A DNA stretch of 64,000 nucleotides, taken from the NCBI GenBank assembly GCA_947561585.1, contig CANNZV010001636.1:90078-154077 (forward strand), read 5' to 3'. The notes beneath the pieces are model-generated. The model was given only the letters and a program-made list of their open reading frames with translations, had not been told where the DNA came from and did no database searches. Numbering within the stretch: the stretch's first letter is position 1; every line of letters begins with the position of its first letter. This stretch comes from Caprella mutica. Taxonomy: Eukaryota > Arthropoda > Malacostraca > Amphipoda > Caprellidae. Of this stretch, positions 43,161-54,337 are shown piece by piece. The position numbers and the translations under genes were made by a program.

Positions 43161-43404
43161 ATAATTACAACAGGTATATTATCACAGACAAACATGATTT
43201 TAATAGATAAAAGTTACTTCTAACATTCTATTAAAAAGAAGGTTTTGCTTCGATTTCTATCCCCAAATATTTTATTCTTCAGTGGATATAAATAGTCACC
43301 TATGACGCACATCTTCCTATGTTTTATCTGATCAGATCATAAATATCGTAAAGGATCTATCGTGACCTCATCATAGCCACATGCGTGTCACTGTGACCAC
43401 ATAC

Positions 43405-43419
43405 AGCGCCATCTAGTGA
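43405..43419. promoter_or_regulatory. CTCF-like site
   Basis: AGCGCCATCTAGTGA is the reverse complement of TCACTAGATGGCGCT, a near-consensus CTCF core. The surrounding 43360-43495 is less AT-rich and free of repeats. Motif only. Confidence 0.4.
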
Positions 43420-43497
43420 CTGTTATGCAAATGATAAAAAGAGAACGAGTCGCAGCACGCACAGACAAGAAAGGAACGAGATGAGGCACGTTTCTTA

Positions 43498-43955
43498 GTG
43501 TAATTTACCGTGTTTTAGTGCGATTGAACGTGTTTTAGTGCGATTGAACGTGTTTTAGTGCGATTGAACGTGTTTTAGTGCGATTGAACGTGTTTTAGTG
43601 CGATTAAACGTGTTTAGTGTAATTTACCGTGTTTTAGTGCGATTGAACGTATTTTAGTGCTAATGAACGTGTTTAGTGTAATTTACCGTGTTTTAGTGCG
43701 AATGAACGTGTTTTGTGCGATTGAAAGTATTTTAGGTCAATTAAACGTATTCTAGTGTCATTGAACGTGTTTTAATGCAAATTAACGTGTTATAATCCGT
43801 TTTAACGTGTTCAATTGCAATTATACGTATTCTAGTGCCATTTAACGTGTTTTAGTGCAATAAAACGTGTTTTAGTGCATTTAAACGTGTTCAATGCAAT
43901 TATACGGGTTTTAGTGCCATTAAACGTGTTTTAGTGTGATTAAACGTTTCATATT
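43498..43955 (+). repeat. 20-bp minisatellite
   Basis: About 22 copies of CGTGTTTTAGTGCGATTGAA, tight at the left and decayed at the right (TTCAATTGCAATTATACGTA). A related array is at 46165. Confidence 0.92.
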
Positions 43956-43959
43956 AATT

Positions 43960-44680
43960 AAATTCTCATGATTACAAAGGATTCGTTAATCTACGAGGGT
44001 AAATGAAGCAACATATTATAATTACCTAAATTTGCTAGTGAAAAGATTCATGCATGCCATTACACTGATAAGTTACTCGAAATATTTATGATATACATTA
44101 TACAATTGAACCTGCGAACTAAACATGTTTGTAATCCACATTTTAATTAAGGGAGGCTAGAGCCCAAGATATACTTATTCTCTTTGAGGACATGATCAGA
44201 GGCTTTCGGCCAGGTCAAAAGACACCTCTTCAAACTTTGTAATCGCAATATCACTAAATATCAATGACCAAACTATTATAATGAGGAATACTATCCCTCT
44301 GAAGTCTAACCAGGAACTAACTCTATAACTTATTGTTCCCTACTCTTGATCTCCACCCCCTATATTTACTGTACTAACCTTTCCTTTCAATTCTTCAATT
44401 TCATTTGATTTCACTACACCCCTGTAATAATATAAACTCTTTTCTATTTCAGCCTAACTATAAACAATATTTCCTGTCTAAGCCCTCAAACTGTTACGAA
44501 GTTGTTTGCTGAAATATAATCTATTGAGCTAAATATTAAAGAATTTCTAGAATATTTCAAATTTCATTATATCACCTATAAATCTTCTTAAGAATCTACC
44601 AAAATATCCCTATAATAAGCACTATTCATGAAGCATATAAAGTTCCCTTATTTCACTCCAGCTATAACCCTTCTTTCCAT
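43960..44680. other. Unique stretch with a possible LINE tail
   Basis: A frame near 44206 reads GQVKRHLFKLCNRNITKYQ, which resembles the C-terminal end of some LINE ORF2 proteins, then breaks. Weak evidence; nothing else seen. Confidence 0.25.
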
Positions 44681-44681
44681 A

Positions 44682-44762
44682 TTATCAGAGGTTATTTAAA
44701 CTCAATGTTGAAGGTATTTTTCGCATTAAATCCCAACGCTGAGTTTGAATAACCTCTGATAA
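44682..44762. mobile_element. Small palindromic MITE
   Basis: TATCAGAGGTTATTTAAACT then CA at the left; TGAGTTTGAATAACCTCTGA then TA at the right, about 35 bases apart. Only 81 bp. Confidence 0.65.
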
Positions 44763-44934
44763 AATAACCCTTCTAATTAAACAAATAACTAAAGTTCTGA
44801 ATACATTGTGCGATATATTCCTGAACACATTATTCCTCAATCCTAGATATATAGAAGTTGCATTCCGAAATTATACATTGCCCCTCCAAACTTCTTTCAC
44901 TTACTTCCCATGCCACTTTCTATAGTAACATTCC

Positions 44935-45850
44935 GTAAGTCATATCCTCCTAAGTGTATTCTGTAAGTCATGTCCTCCTAAGTGTATTCTGTAAGTCATG
45001 TCCTCCTAAGTGTATTCTGTAAGTCATGTCCTCCTAAGTGTATTCTGTAAGTCATGTCCTCCTAAGTGTATTCTGTAAGTCATATCCTCTTAAGTGTATT
45101 CTGTAAGTCATATCCTCCTAAGTGTATTCTGTAAGTCATGTCCTCCTAAGTGTATTCTGTAAGTCATATCCTCTTAAGTGTATTCTGTAAGTCATATCCT
45201 CCAAAGTGCATTCTGTAAGTCATGTCCTCCTAAGTGTATTCTGTAAGTCATATCCTCCAAAGTGCATTCTGTAAGTCATGTCCTCCTAAGTGCATTCTGT
45301 AAGTCATGTCCTCCTAAGTGTATTCTTTAAGTCATGTCCTCCTAAGTGTATTCTGTAAGTCATGTCCTCCTAAGTGCATTCTGTAAGTCATGTCCTCCTA
45401 AGTGCATTCTGTAAGTCATGTCCTCCTAAGTGTATTCTGTAAGTCATGTCCTCCTAAGTGCATTCTGTAAGTCATGTCCTCCTAAGTGCATTCTGTAAGT
45501 CATGTCCTCCTAAGTGTATTCTGTAAGTCATGTCCTCCTAAGTGCATTCTGTAAGTCATGTCCTCCTAAGTGCATTCTATAAGTCATGTCCTCCTAAGTG
45601 TATTCTGTAAGTCATGTCCTCCTAAGTGCATTCTGTAAGTCATGTCCTCCTAAGTGTATTCTGTAAGTCATGTCCTCCTAAGTGCATTCTGTAAGTCATG
45701 TCCTCCTAAGTGCATTCTATAAGTCATGTCCTCCTAAGTGTATTCTGTAAGTCATGTCCTCCTAAGTGTATTCTGTAAGTCATGTCCTCCTTAGTGTATT
45801 CTGTAAGTCATGTCCTCCTAAGTGTATTCTGTAAGTCATGTCCTCCTCAT
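44935..45850 (+). repeat. 28-bp minisatellite, about 33 copies
   Basis: The unit is TCCTCCTAAGTGTATTCTG plus TAAGTCATG. Every unit holds CTGTAAGTCA, which resembles a donor (CTG|TAAGT lacks the G of GT; TCTGTAAGT has it shifted by one). The main variant is AAGTGCATTC. Confidence 0.96.
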
Positions 45851-46164
45851 CCCAATTAGGAAAATGTTAAATAAATTACGTACCCTAACACATTCTACCC
45901 TTGGGTTAGCCTAAGTATTTACTGTATTGGTACATTGTAATAATATAAAACATATATCGAAATAATCGAGAATAAAATAAATTAAGAAATGACGAAATTT
46001 AAAATATTGAAATAGATAAAATTGCTGAAGGTTTCTATTTAATTTGATTGGTATTCTCCATTTGATATAAATGCACCTTGAAATTTTGGTTATTACAAAG
46101 AATGACAGTTTCTTCAGGAGTCTTCCTTAGAGGTGTCATCAGACTAATTATGGCAGGGATTAAT

Positions 46165-46365
46165 GTAATTAAACGTGCTTTTGAGTAAAGAAACTTGTTT
46201 TTATTATAAAGAAACTGGTCTTAGTGTACAGAAACTTGTTTTAGTGTAAAGAAACTTGTCTTAGTGTACAGAAACTTGTTTTAGTGCAAGGAAATGTATT
46301 CTAGTGCAAAGAAACGTATTTTAGATCAAAGCAACGTATTTTAGATCAAAGAAACGTATTTTAGT
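46165..46365 (+). repeat. 20-bp minisatellite related to 43498
   Basis: About 10 copies of GAAACTTGTTTTAGTGTAAA. TTTTAGTGyAA is shared with the array at 43498, so the two may descend from one seed. Confidence 0.85.
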
Positions 46366-46459
46366 GCTATAATCACCTCCTCAGTGTTAAGATACATACA
46401 TCTGAATATGATTTTTTTAACAGTACTTTACATTAATTTCAACCATAACAATCATCAAA

Positions 46460-46747
46460 AAAGTTTCACTCTGCAAAGTAAGACACAAACTTCCTAGATT
46501 TCATAACCGCCTAGCACCAATTCTCGACGAGAAAAGTCGAACATTGCGTTTATTGGTTCTTCAGAAGTTGTTTCACTTAAATTTCAATCGGGAAGAAGAA
46601 CTCGTTGCAGAAGTTCTGTTCTTAAGACTGATGGACAGGCGGAGTGGCTCAGAGTTCGAAAAAATCTTCGTAATGATCGAACTTTGTGAGACGATGTCAG
46701 AGAAATTGATGCTATTGGAAGTAACTGTGTCATTACGAGACAACTGA
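46460..46747 (+). CDS. Possible helical exon, unassigned
   Basis: The open frame reads KVRHKLPRFHNRLAPILDEK, then SRTLRLLVLQKLFHLNFNRE, EELVAEVLFLRLMDRRSG and SEFEKIFVMIELCETMSEKL, ending in TGA. Leu/Glu/Arg-rich and coding-like, with no repeat. No start codon or clear acceptor is fixed. A family A arm follows immediately. Could be a decayed exon or part of a transposon. Confidence 0.3.
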   Translation, partial: KVSLCKVRHKLPRFHNRLAPILDEKSRTLRLLVLQKLFHLNFNREEELVAEVLFLRLMDRRSGSEFEKIFVMIELCETMSEKLMLLEVTVSLRDN

Positions 46748-46751
46748 ATAT

Positions 46752-46863
46752 AAGATAACTTCAGAGTTATTGGACGGTTCCACATTTTCGATCTGATAAA
46801 GAAAAAACTATACAACAATTATAATTTAACTCGCCCCTTTAAATTGGTATCCATGATCCATCA

Positions 46864-46897
<34 letters not shown>

Positions 46898-46900
46898 TGT
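46752..46900. mobile_element. Family A MITE, left half ending in poly(A)
   Basis: CTTCAGAGTTATTGGACGG, then TTCCACATTTTCGATCTG and TTGGTATCCATGATCC, then about 31 A residues. The right half is missing. Confidence 0.7.
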
Positions 46901-46959
46901 GTTAATTTTCAATGTTATGAAATATAACTAGCTTCATAATTCAGGTTTCATCAATTATT

Positions 46960-47970
46960 AAGGCTTTAAATACTTAGTATTAGTGATAAACGTGCAGCCA
47001 TTATTGAGTTCCATCACGCGGGCAAAACAAACACTAAGGTAATAAAGCTTCTCAAAGCTACAAGATAGACTGTTTACTACTTTGTTAGGAGGTTTCAAGA
47101 ACTCAAAAACACTTAAGATCGTTCTCAAAGTAGAAGACCGCGATCTTCTTGGACGTCAAAAGTCGTTAATGCTGTCCGAGTCCGGCGCAAACTAAAGAGA
47201 TCCAAGAAGAGAATGGCCCGTGACATGAATGTGTCATCACATGTCAAAATGCAAACCCGTCAGCACCTCACAGACCTCCAAAAGAAAACGACTCTGGCTA
47301 AAGTAAAGATTCTTCTTAACCGGTTAAAGGCAGGTACGGCACTGATGAAATCATTTTATCTAATGAAAAAATGTTCACAGTCCAGGAAATCTGCAATCGA
47401 CAAAACTTAATTCTAGCAAAATAATCTGCCAGCTTTTCTGATTCGATGAGAACGGGTTTCATGGAGTGGACCACCTCATCCAGAACATGGAAGTTTCCTC
47501 TCAATAAAAGTGAATACAAATTAATTTTGTGCATTGAGACGATTTTGATTACTGCACTTCAAGAAGCCAACAGATACTTCAAAGACAACCCGTAGAACAT
47601 TTTCCAACAAGATGGCCCTCCATCACACACGACCAAGAGTCCGATGGACTTTTGTGTTAGGTCTCTTTTGGATCTGATGCCTCCTTTTCTTCTCATGGAT
47701 CAATTAAAGATCTGAAGCGTGACATCGAGAAAGTATGGGCAAAAAACCCTCAATAAATCCTGCGTAAAGCAGCATAGGGTACCGTAGCAGACTTGACCGA
47801 GTAATTCAAGACAGAGGAAAGATAATTGAATGAAACTTTGAGTAAATATTCGAAAATATATTGCCAAACAGGTTCTGTAATATTTTTGATTTTTTTTTAA
47901 ACTATTACGGAAATACGGAAATATCACATACTAAAATTGTCCAAGGTCTTTGTCCGCACCCTGTATGTCA
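46960..47970 (+). pseudogene. Mariner (maT-like) transposase pseudogene
   Basis: Pieces in shifting frames: AAIIEFHHAGKTNTKVIKLL (helix-turn-helix), RRPRSSWTSKVVNAVRVRRK, KRMARDMNVSSHVKM, then NIFQQDGPPSHTTKS, which carries the second catalytic Asp (QQDGxPxHT). Several stops and frameshifts. The right end GTCCGCACCCTGTA at 47952 looks like a mariner terminus; the matching left end is missing. Confidence 0.85.
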
Positions 47971-48517
47971 GTTCAACCTTATAGTTAAACAGTTACTGAA
48001 TTTATGTTTCTGTTGCAAACAATAGTTATTTTCTGAGCCCATCGTAAGAGCTCTATTTTAAAAATTGAAGAGTACTTAAAAATTTCAACTTCTCCGCTTT
48101 ATAAAGATATTTTTGTTTTCATTGTTACAATAAAATTGTTGAAGTTACAGAGGTTTATTTTTCCACAGTATCTAATTGTCACCCTGTATATACATATATT
48201 GTATAAATATATTTATCTACTTACATATATTAAATGTAATGAATATTACCGTACCGGAACTAAGCGGTGAAACTATGAATAAAGTCTGATAGAAGGCGTA
48301 TGAAATATAGCTAAAGTTTTACATAGCTCCTTAACTTTTTTGGGGATCATCTTTGAGTAGTCGAATATAATTCTCAGGAATATTCGCTGAAGAGGAGCAC
48401 CAATTTGAAATGTAAATCTGGATTATGTTGCAGAGCTCGGGCTCTGATATAAGAAAAGAGACACGATTCGGGTAGAGTTTTAGTGAAATTATCAACTTAC
48501 AATGGAGAATTTATAGG

Positions 48518-48650
48518 TTGAGCTCCGAATTATAGGACTATTTCATATATTTGATTTTATATAAATATAATATTAAACTATCATTTTGATTATTATATAC
48601 TTATTTTCCTTATAGATTTGGAACAATCCGATAAACTGCAACTTAACCTA
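48518..48650. mobile_element. Family A MITE, short diverged copy
   Basis: Left GAGCTCCGAATTATAGGACT then TTTCATATATTTGAT; right TTTGGAACAATCCGATAAAC then TGCAACTTAACC and TA. Confidence 0.65.
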
Positions 48651-49073
48651 TTGCCATATTTTTTTAAAGATACATCATGACCAATTTATTAGATAAATAA
48701 TGCATGTAGTATCATATATATAAAAAAATACATGTAAATGTCATTCATAATCAATTAATAGATGTAATTTTCTCCACTAATAAATAGAGCGTTTAAAAAG
48801 CGTATGATCCTTTCATGAATGAATGAAGAGTTTGACGGTGAATGAATGCATTCATTAAAATTAATGGGACTCTTGATTATTTAGAGATGGTCTCTTCAGA
48901 TCTCTGTGGTGGGATTAAAGACCATTCTTAATCTTTCAATGATTAATGACCATTCAGTACGATTAATGTGTTAATGATTAATCAGTTTGCAGAAGATTGG
49001 TCACTAATATATCCATCTAATTATTATTTAATAATTAAGTATAAATAATCTAGTTCCATGCTTGAGATCAAGT

Positions 49074-49183
49074 TTCTGTTCCCTAAGATGTAATTCAATT
49101 CTTATTAGTCTTTGTAATATGATATTTTGTGATGTTCAGGTCTTACCACTCTGAGGTGTAACTAAATACTTTGATTTATTAGC
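49074..49183 (+). repeat. Dispersed GGTCTTACCACTCTGAGG motif, copy 2
   Basis: TTTCTGTTCCCTAAGATGTA, TCTTTGTAATATG, GATGTTCAGGTCTTACCACT and AACTAAATACTTTGATTTAT. Shares about 110 bp with copy 3 at 50303. Confidence 0.85.
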
Positions 49184-49229
49184 GGAGTGTCCATAGCAAA
49201 CGAGAATTGTTATTGCGGGCCATAGAAGA

Positions 49230-49345
49230 TATAGAAGTTACATCTCCTAAACTTCTATGGCCCCACCATAACTTTCTCTCTTGATCTGCCATGGCCCCAC
49301 CCTAACTTTTTCTTTTAATCTTCTATGGTCCCACCCTAAATCTAT
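49230..49345 (-). repeat. GGCCATAGAAGA motif, about 4 copies
   Basis: One + copy (GGGCCATAGAAGATATAGAA) followed by three minus copies (CTTCTATGGCCCCACCATAA). A small mixed-orientation cluster. Confidence 0.85.
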
Positions 49346-49566
49346 TTCTGGGGAAGGAATATACAAGAAAAGAGTCTAACGGTTAATTACCGAGAGAAAA
49401 ATAGATCTATAACTTTTACGCTAATGATATATCTGCAAGAAGAAGAATTATGGACCTGCTGCTCTGTCACACAAAAAAGAATGTGTATAATGCATATACA
49501 CAGAAAAAGTAATTGTTAACCAGAAAATTACTGTTGGTTTGCTGATAGATCACTAATTCTATTATA

Positions 49567-49798
49567 GGGTCAGTTTTGAATTATTGGACGCTTCCACACT
49601 TTTGATCATATAAGAAAAATTAATATTTAAACTTATACCTATAACTTATACGTATTGAAATAAAATTCATTTATAGGTATTTTTACTATTTTTAATAAAA
49701 ATGAAGAATAAATTGAATTTAGGTTAAAAAATTATGAATACTAATAGAAGTTCAATTATCGAAAATGTGGAACAGTTCGATAACTCATAACTTATCCC
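49567..49798. mobile_element. Family A MITE
   Basis: TA, then GGGTCAGTTTTGAATTATTG and TTCCACACTTTTGATCAT at the left; right AATGTGGAACAGTTCGATAA then CTCATAACTTATCCC. Confidence 0.8.
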
Positions 49799-50302
49799 AT
49801 ATGGATTAGCTTGAAGGTATATTATATAATACGGTATCACGTAATGCTTCGTAGAGCTAATAAATTATACATATTGACTTACATTATGCATAAATATTAA
49901 ATGGTTGGTTGTTCTGTAACTCCTAAGAGTAATAAAGACCTGAACATAAGAAATAACTTATCACAACTAGAATTGGGTACTCCTAGAGCGCATTCCTTCG
50001 TCGCCGCTTAAAAATGACCTTGACCATCCAGTATTCCTTGAGTTTTAAAGGACCTTGACGTTGACCTTTGAACCGATAGCTCCCAAAAATCTAACCAAAT
50101 GGTTACTGGATAATGAACAATCGTCCAACAAAATTTCAGATATTTTGGTTGAATACTTTTTGAGTTATGCGAATATCAAGATTGCAAATAAACCAAAACA
50201 AAATATAACCTTCTACAATTTGGCAAAGGTAACGACTAGGAAAAGTAAACCAACACTAACATAGAAATGATATGTGTATTAGTTTTTGTGCTACAGACTA
50301 GG

Positions 50303-50412
50303 GGTTCTGTTCCCTGTGAGGTAATTACATTCTATATCTTTGTAATATGTTATTTAGTGATGTTCAGGTCTTACCACTCTGAGGTGTATCTAAATACTTT
50401 GGTTTATTAGTG
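50303..50412 (+). repeat. Dispersed GGTCTTACCACTCTGAGG motif, copy 3
   Basis: GTTCTGTTCCCTGTGAGGTA, then GATGTTCAGGTCTTACCACT and TCTAAATACTTTGGTTTATT. A diverged inverted copy (ACTCCTAAGAGTAATAAAGA then CCTGAAC) at 49917 may be the other end of the same element, with 50010-50230 as its interior. Confidence 0.8.
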
Positions 50413-50449
50413 TACATAATAAATCAAACATAAACTGTGTGACGTTTTT

Positions 50450-51280
50450 CCAGATAGAATATTATGGTGAGGCAATAAAATATTTTACAGGATCCCCCAA
50501 GTTTTTTAACGCTACTTGCAGTTTTAGAGGATAGCGCTAGAGTTATGCTCTTCAACTACGAGGTCTTAGATTTTGTATTAGGTAGACTTTTAGGTATCAT
50601 TTACTATTACCTCTTCATTTTCCTCTTCAATCCGTGATTGCAGCCACCGGTGCTTGTGTCCCTTTTCGTCACATTCCTTGATGAGTGACTGAATTCATTG
50701 AGTAGCTTTTCTGTATCCATGAGCATTGTCACCGACGGTGGTAGGCGACTTTGTCCATGAAGCCACATTCCATTCTGACAGCTTCTTCCAATCCTTTGTA
50801 TTTATTTTCCTTTCGATGTTGGCAATATGGCCTTTGGTTCCTAATCAGACGTTAAACCCCTACTAAAATATAAATAATAAATAAATAGGACCCCCTATCA
50901 ATCTTCTATGTCCCCACCATTTTCATTGACGAAGAAACTATTATAGACTGTAGTTTGAAGGACTATATAAATACCATTTTTTAGGTCAACAATGCTCTAT
51001 TCATCTTTTTATTATATTTAAAAGTGATACACCATTCAGTTTGAGGCCTTTTGTTAAGCAACTGTGCCAGATATTGGGAAAACATGTTACGAAATTTAAT
51101 AAAAGAGGTAATAATACTTTTCTGAAGAGGATGATACCTTACCATTTCATTCCTGAATAAGACTTACCAATATAAGTATATTTATTATAATAGCAGTGCT
51201 TGAGTTTTCTGAAGTACTCTTCAAGAAATTGTCCCGTGAATACATTCTACTGTGTCTAACGGGTCTAAATGCTTCTAAAA
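50450..51280. other. Unique stretch with a less AT-rich patch
   Basis: 50560-50870 is richer in GC; its minus strand shows broken frames (GLEEAVRMECGFMDKVAYHR) and the end TAGGGGTTTAACGTC. It may be an old retroposed or SINE-like fragment. I cannot identify it. Confidence 0.3.
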
Positions 51281-51284
51281 GTAA

Positions 51285-52090
51285 TGGTGGGGAAATAGAA
51301 GATTAAGAGGGGGTAAACCCAGAGATAACTTATGGTGGGCCATAGAAAATTTTAGTAGTGTGGATTGTACTTATCTATCCAGAGGGAAAGTTATGGTGGG
51401 GCCTTAGAAGATTGAGAGAGAAAGTTATGGTGGGGCCATAGAAGATTTAGAAAAAAGTTATGGTGGGGACATAGAACATTAAAAGAGAAAGTTATGGTGG
51501 GACCATAGAAGATTAAGAAAGAAAGTTATGGTGGGGACATAGAACATTAAGAGAAAAAGTTATGGTGGGGCCATAGAAGATTAAGAGAGAAAGTTATGGT
51601 GGGGACATAGAAGATTAAGAAAGAAAGTTATGGTGGGGCCATAGAAGATTAAGAAAGAAAGTTATGGTGGGGACATAGAACATTAAGAGAAAATGTTATG
51701 GTGGGGCCATAGAAGATTAAGAAAGAAAGTTATGGTGGGGCCATAGAAGATTAAGAAAGAAAGTTATGGTGGGGACATAGAACATTAAGAGAAAATGTTA
51801 TGGTGGGGCCATAGAAGATTAAGAAAGAAAGTTATGGTGGGGACATAGAACATTAAGAGAAAAAGTTATGGTGGGGCCATAGAAGATTAAGAGAGAAAGT
51901 TATGGTGGGGACATAGAAGATTAAGAAAGAAAGTTATGGTGGGGCCATAGAAGATTAAGAAAGAAAGTTATGGTGGGGACATAGAACATTAAGAGAAAAA
52001 GTTATGGTGGGACCATAGAAGATTAAGAAAGAAAGTTATGGTGGGGACATAGAAGATTAAGAGAGAACGTTATGGTGGGGCCATACAAGA
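51285..52090 (+). repeat. 34-bp GGCCATAGAAGA array, second large copy
   Basis: About 23 copies of GAAAGTTATGGTGGGGCCAT plus AGAAGATTAAGA(A/G)A, alternating with GGGGACATAGAACATTAAG units. The same motif as 40010 but with GATTAAG instead of GACTAAG, so each array was homogenised separately. Confidence 0.96.
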
Positions 52091-52257
52091 GTAATTAAGA
52101 TTGAGTAGGTTTATACTCATCCTGTACGATTATATGTGGATAAAAATACCATTAAATCAGTTATAGAATCAATTTCAATGAACGTTTATTGTTTCAGTTC
52201 AAATTCTGACATTTCTCATTAATATTTTTTAAAGCACGCATTCCTGCACTCTGCCAC

Positions 52258-52393
52258 TTTCTTTCATTTTCCTATCGGACATTCGATCAGCTTTCATTTT
52301 CGACCAGAAATGAATTCCTCCGCAAAATAGTGACCGAAAAGAAACGGACAGGAGACTCTTTGAATCCTATCTCGAAATTGGCTATGGGACGAA
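52258..52393 (+). repeat. 136-bp dispersed repeat, copy 2
   Basis: Matches 30285-30419 with three visible mismatches (GGACATTCG, CCAGAAATG and CTCGAAATT here). Flanks are unrelated. Confidence 0.92.
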
Positions 52394-52440
52394 GCTCCTT
52401 GAATTCAACCTGTATGAAATTTGAAAATTATATTCAAATA

Positions 52441-52613
52441 GGGTAAATTCGAGTTATCGGACAGTCTCACAATTTCAAACGCATAATAAATGAATTTAAT
52501 TGGTATCCATGATACCTACATGTATCATGAATACCAATTAAAATAAATGTTAAATCATATTTTTTTCTAATTTAATCGAATAGGTAAAAGCATCCGATAA
52601 CCTGGAACTTAGC
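52441..52613. mobile_element. Family A MITE
   Basis: GGGTAAATTCGAGTTATCGG at the left; centre GGTATCCATGATACC / GTATCATGAATACC; right CATCCGATAACCTGGAACTT. Confidence 0.85.
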
Positions 52614-53060
52614 ATATTGATTTCATTTGTTATAAGGTATTGTTTATTTGAAAAATCAATCCATATTTTCTTCGAATCTTCCTAATTCTCTATCAAAATG
52701 ATCAAATTCTACTATCATGATCATTTTATATAGTACTTCATTAGTTTATGAATTCCGACCATTATAATCACAGTTCGATATTAGTTTCATGAATCTGAAT
52801 ATTGCAACTTATTTATATGACTCTAAGTGACGGAGCATCAAACATTAACGAACAAACATTCAGTTTTGCATTTTCATAATAGAAAAAGGAAGGAAATGTT
52901 TCTTTTTATAAATGATGTTTCCGATACAATTTCGGTCACAGTGTTTTTTTCGATAAAGTTTATTAGTAAATCATTTCTATTCAAAAAAGTAAGGATTTTT
53001 TTTTCAAATTTCACTAAATACCGCTAGTGTTTTTAAAATTAGAATCCATATTATTATGAA

Positions 53061-53239
53061 TAGGGTTGTGACAATAGGCACTTAAAATCATGGATGTAAA
53101 GAATATCATAGACGAAACGAAATGAAATGGTATCGAATACTATATACCGCTGGTGTAGAACCATTCAATACTCTTTAATTCACTCCGTCTATAATATTTT
53201 CGGGATCTATGAATTTAAAAGCACATTAACACAATCCTA
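53061..53239. mobile_element. Palindromic MITE, TAGGGTTGTGAC family, copy 2
   Basis: TAGGGTTGTGACAATAGGCA at the left; TTAAAAGCACATTAACACAA then TCCTA at the right. The interior (ATCATAGACGAAAC, CCATTCAATACTCTTTAATT) matches 3907-4085. Confidence 0.8.
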
Positions 53240-53259
53240 GTTTTGAGTAAACTTTGATA

Positions 53260-54300
53260 TTAATATTTTGGCATATAAATTCTAAAAATTCTTGCCTATT
53301 TTCTATTGTGCTTGTATTTCATTTACACGTCGAGGAATAATTTATTGAAATTTATTAGCTTTGCGTCTGTTCAAAAAAGGACAAATTGTCTATTATTTTA
53401 ATACTGAACTGAAATTCCACATTATTGACTATTTCAAAAAGGATATTGCCATAATTTGACTCCCATGGTAATTTAAATTAAGTCTCAACAATGTTCTTCT
53501 TTTCATTAATTATATTAATGATTATATTTATATCTATTAAATCACTCAGAAAAGGTAAGTAACAACCACTTTTTTCAAAAGTATTAAATGGGTCAATTAC
53601 CTATATGCCAATTTCAATATTCATTTTAAATATATCTCTAAGTGATAAAAATCAATTTCAATAAATTCACCTCGTGATCCAGGTTCAGTAATTAGGAAGG
53701 AAAGTCACATATTGATATGATATTTTATTAAATTTTAATTCAATTTATGAATGAATTTCACTTAAAATACATCAGTCTATGCAGAAAATAAATTATTTGA
53801 AAGATAACTTACAGCACTGCAGAATAGAATAGTCATTAATCAAGAAATAATCAAATATAAAGACACGGACAATATTAATAACATCGGAAAATACTTACAT
53901 TGAACTGGAAAATACACTAATATAAACAATTATTATTGCTATGATGAAACTTTGTTCATAAAATGTGTAACTTCAATATGACTCAAGATACAGTTCTACA
54001 ATAACAAAGTAATATTTTAATGGAAAGACTTGTTAATTGTTTGCTTTGTAACGTCACTGATTGATTTTTTGAAGATAATTAACAAGTTATTTCCTCACTT
54101 ACTTGTACCAAACATTTTCTTTAGGGTACAGTTTTCATACATACTAAAAAAGAGCGCAATATTCATTCACGACACGGCCTCGACATTTCATGTTCATTTG
54201 GCGTCACAATCTTTATCTTCAGCGTCAGTTTGCCTTGAGACAGTAACTCGGCTGAGGAAATGGTAGCACAAGGTAGTTCCAGAGTGTAAAGTGTGGCAAA
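53260..54300. other. AT-rich stretch, nothing recognised
   Basis: No array, element ends or convincing exon. The frame at 54030-54266 is low complexity and has no similarity I recognise. Confidence 0.3.
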
Positions 54301-54337
54301 GAGGACCTGAAATTAATGGCGAGAAAAGAATAACGCG

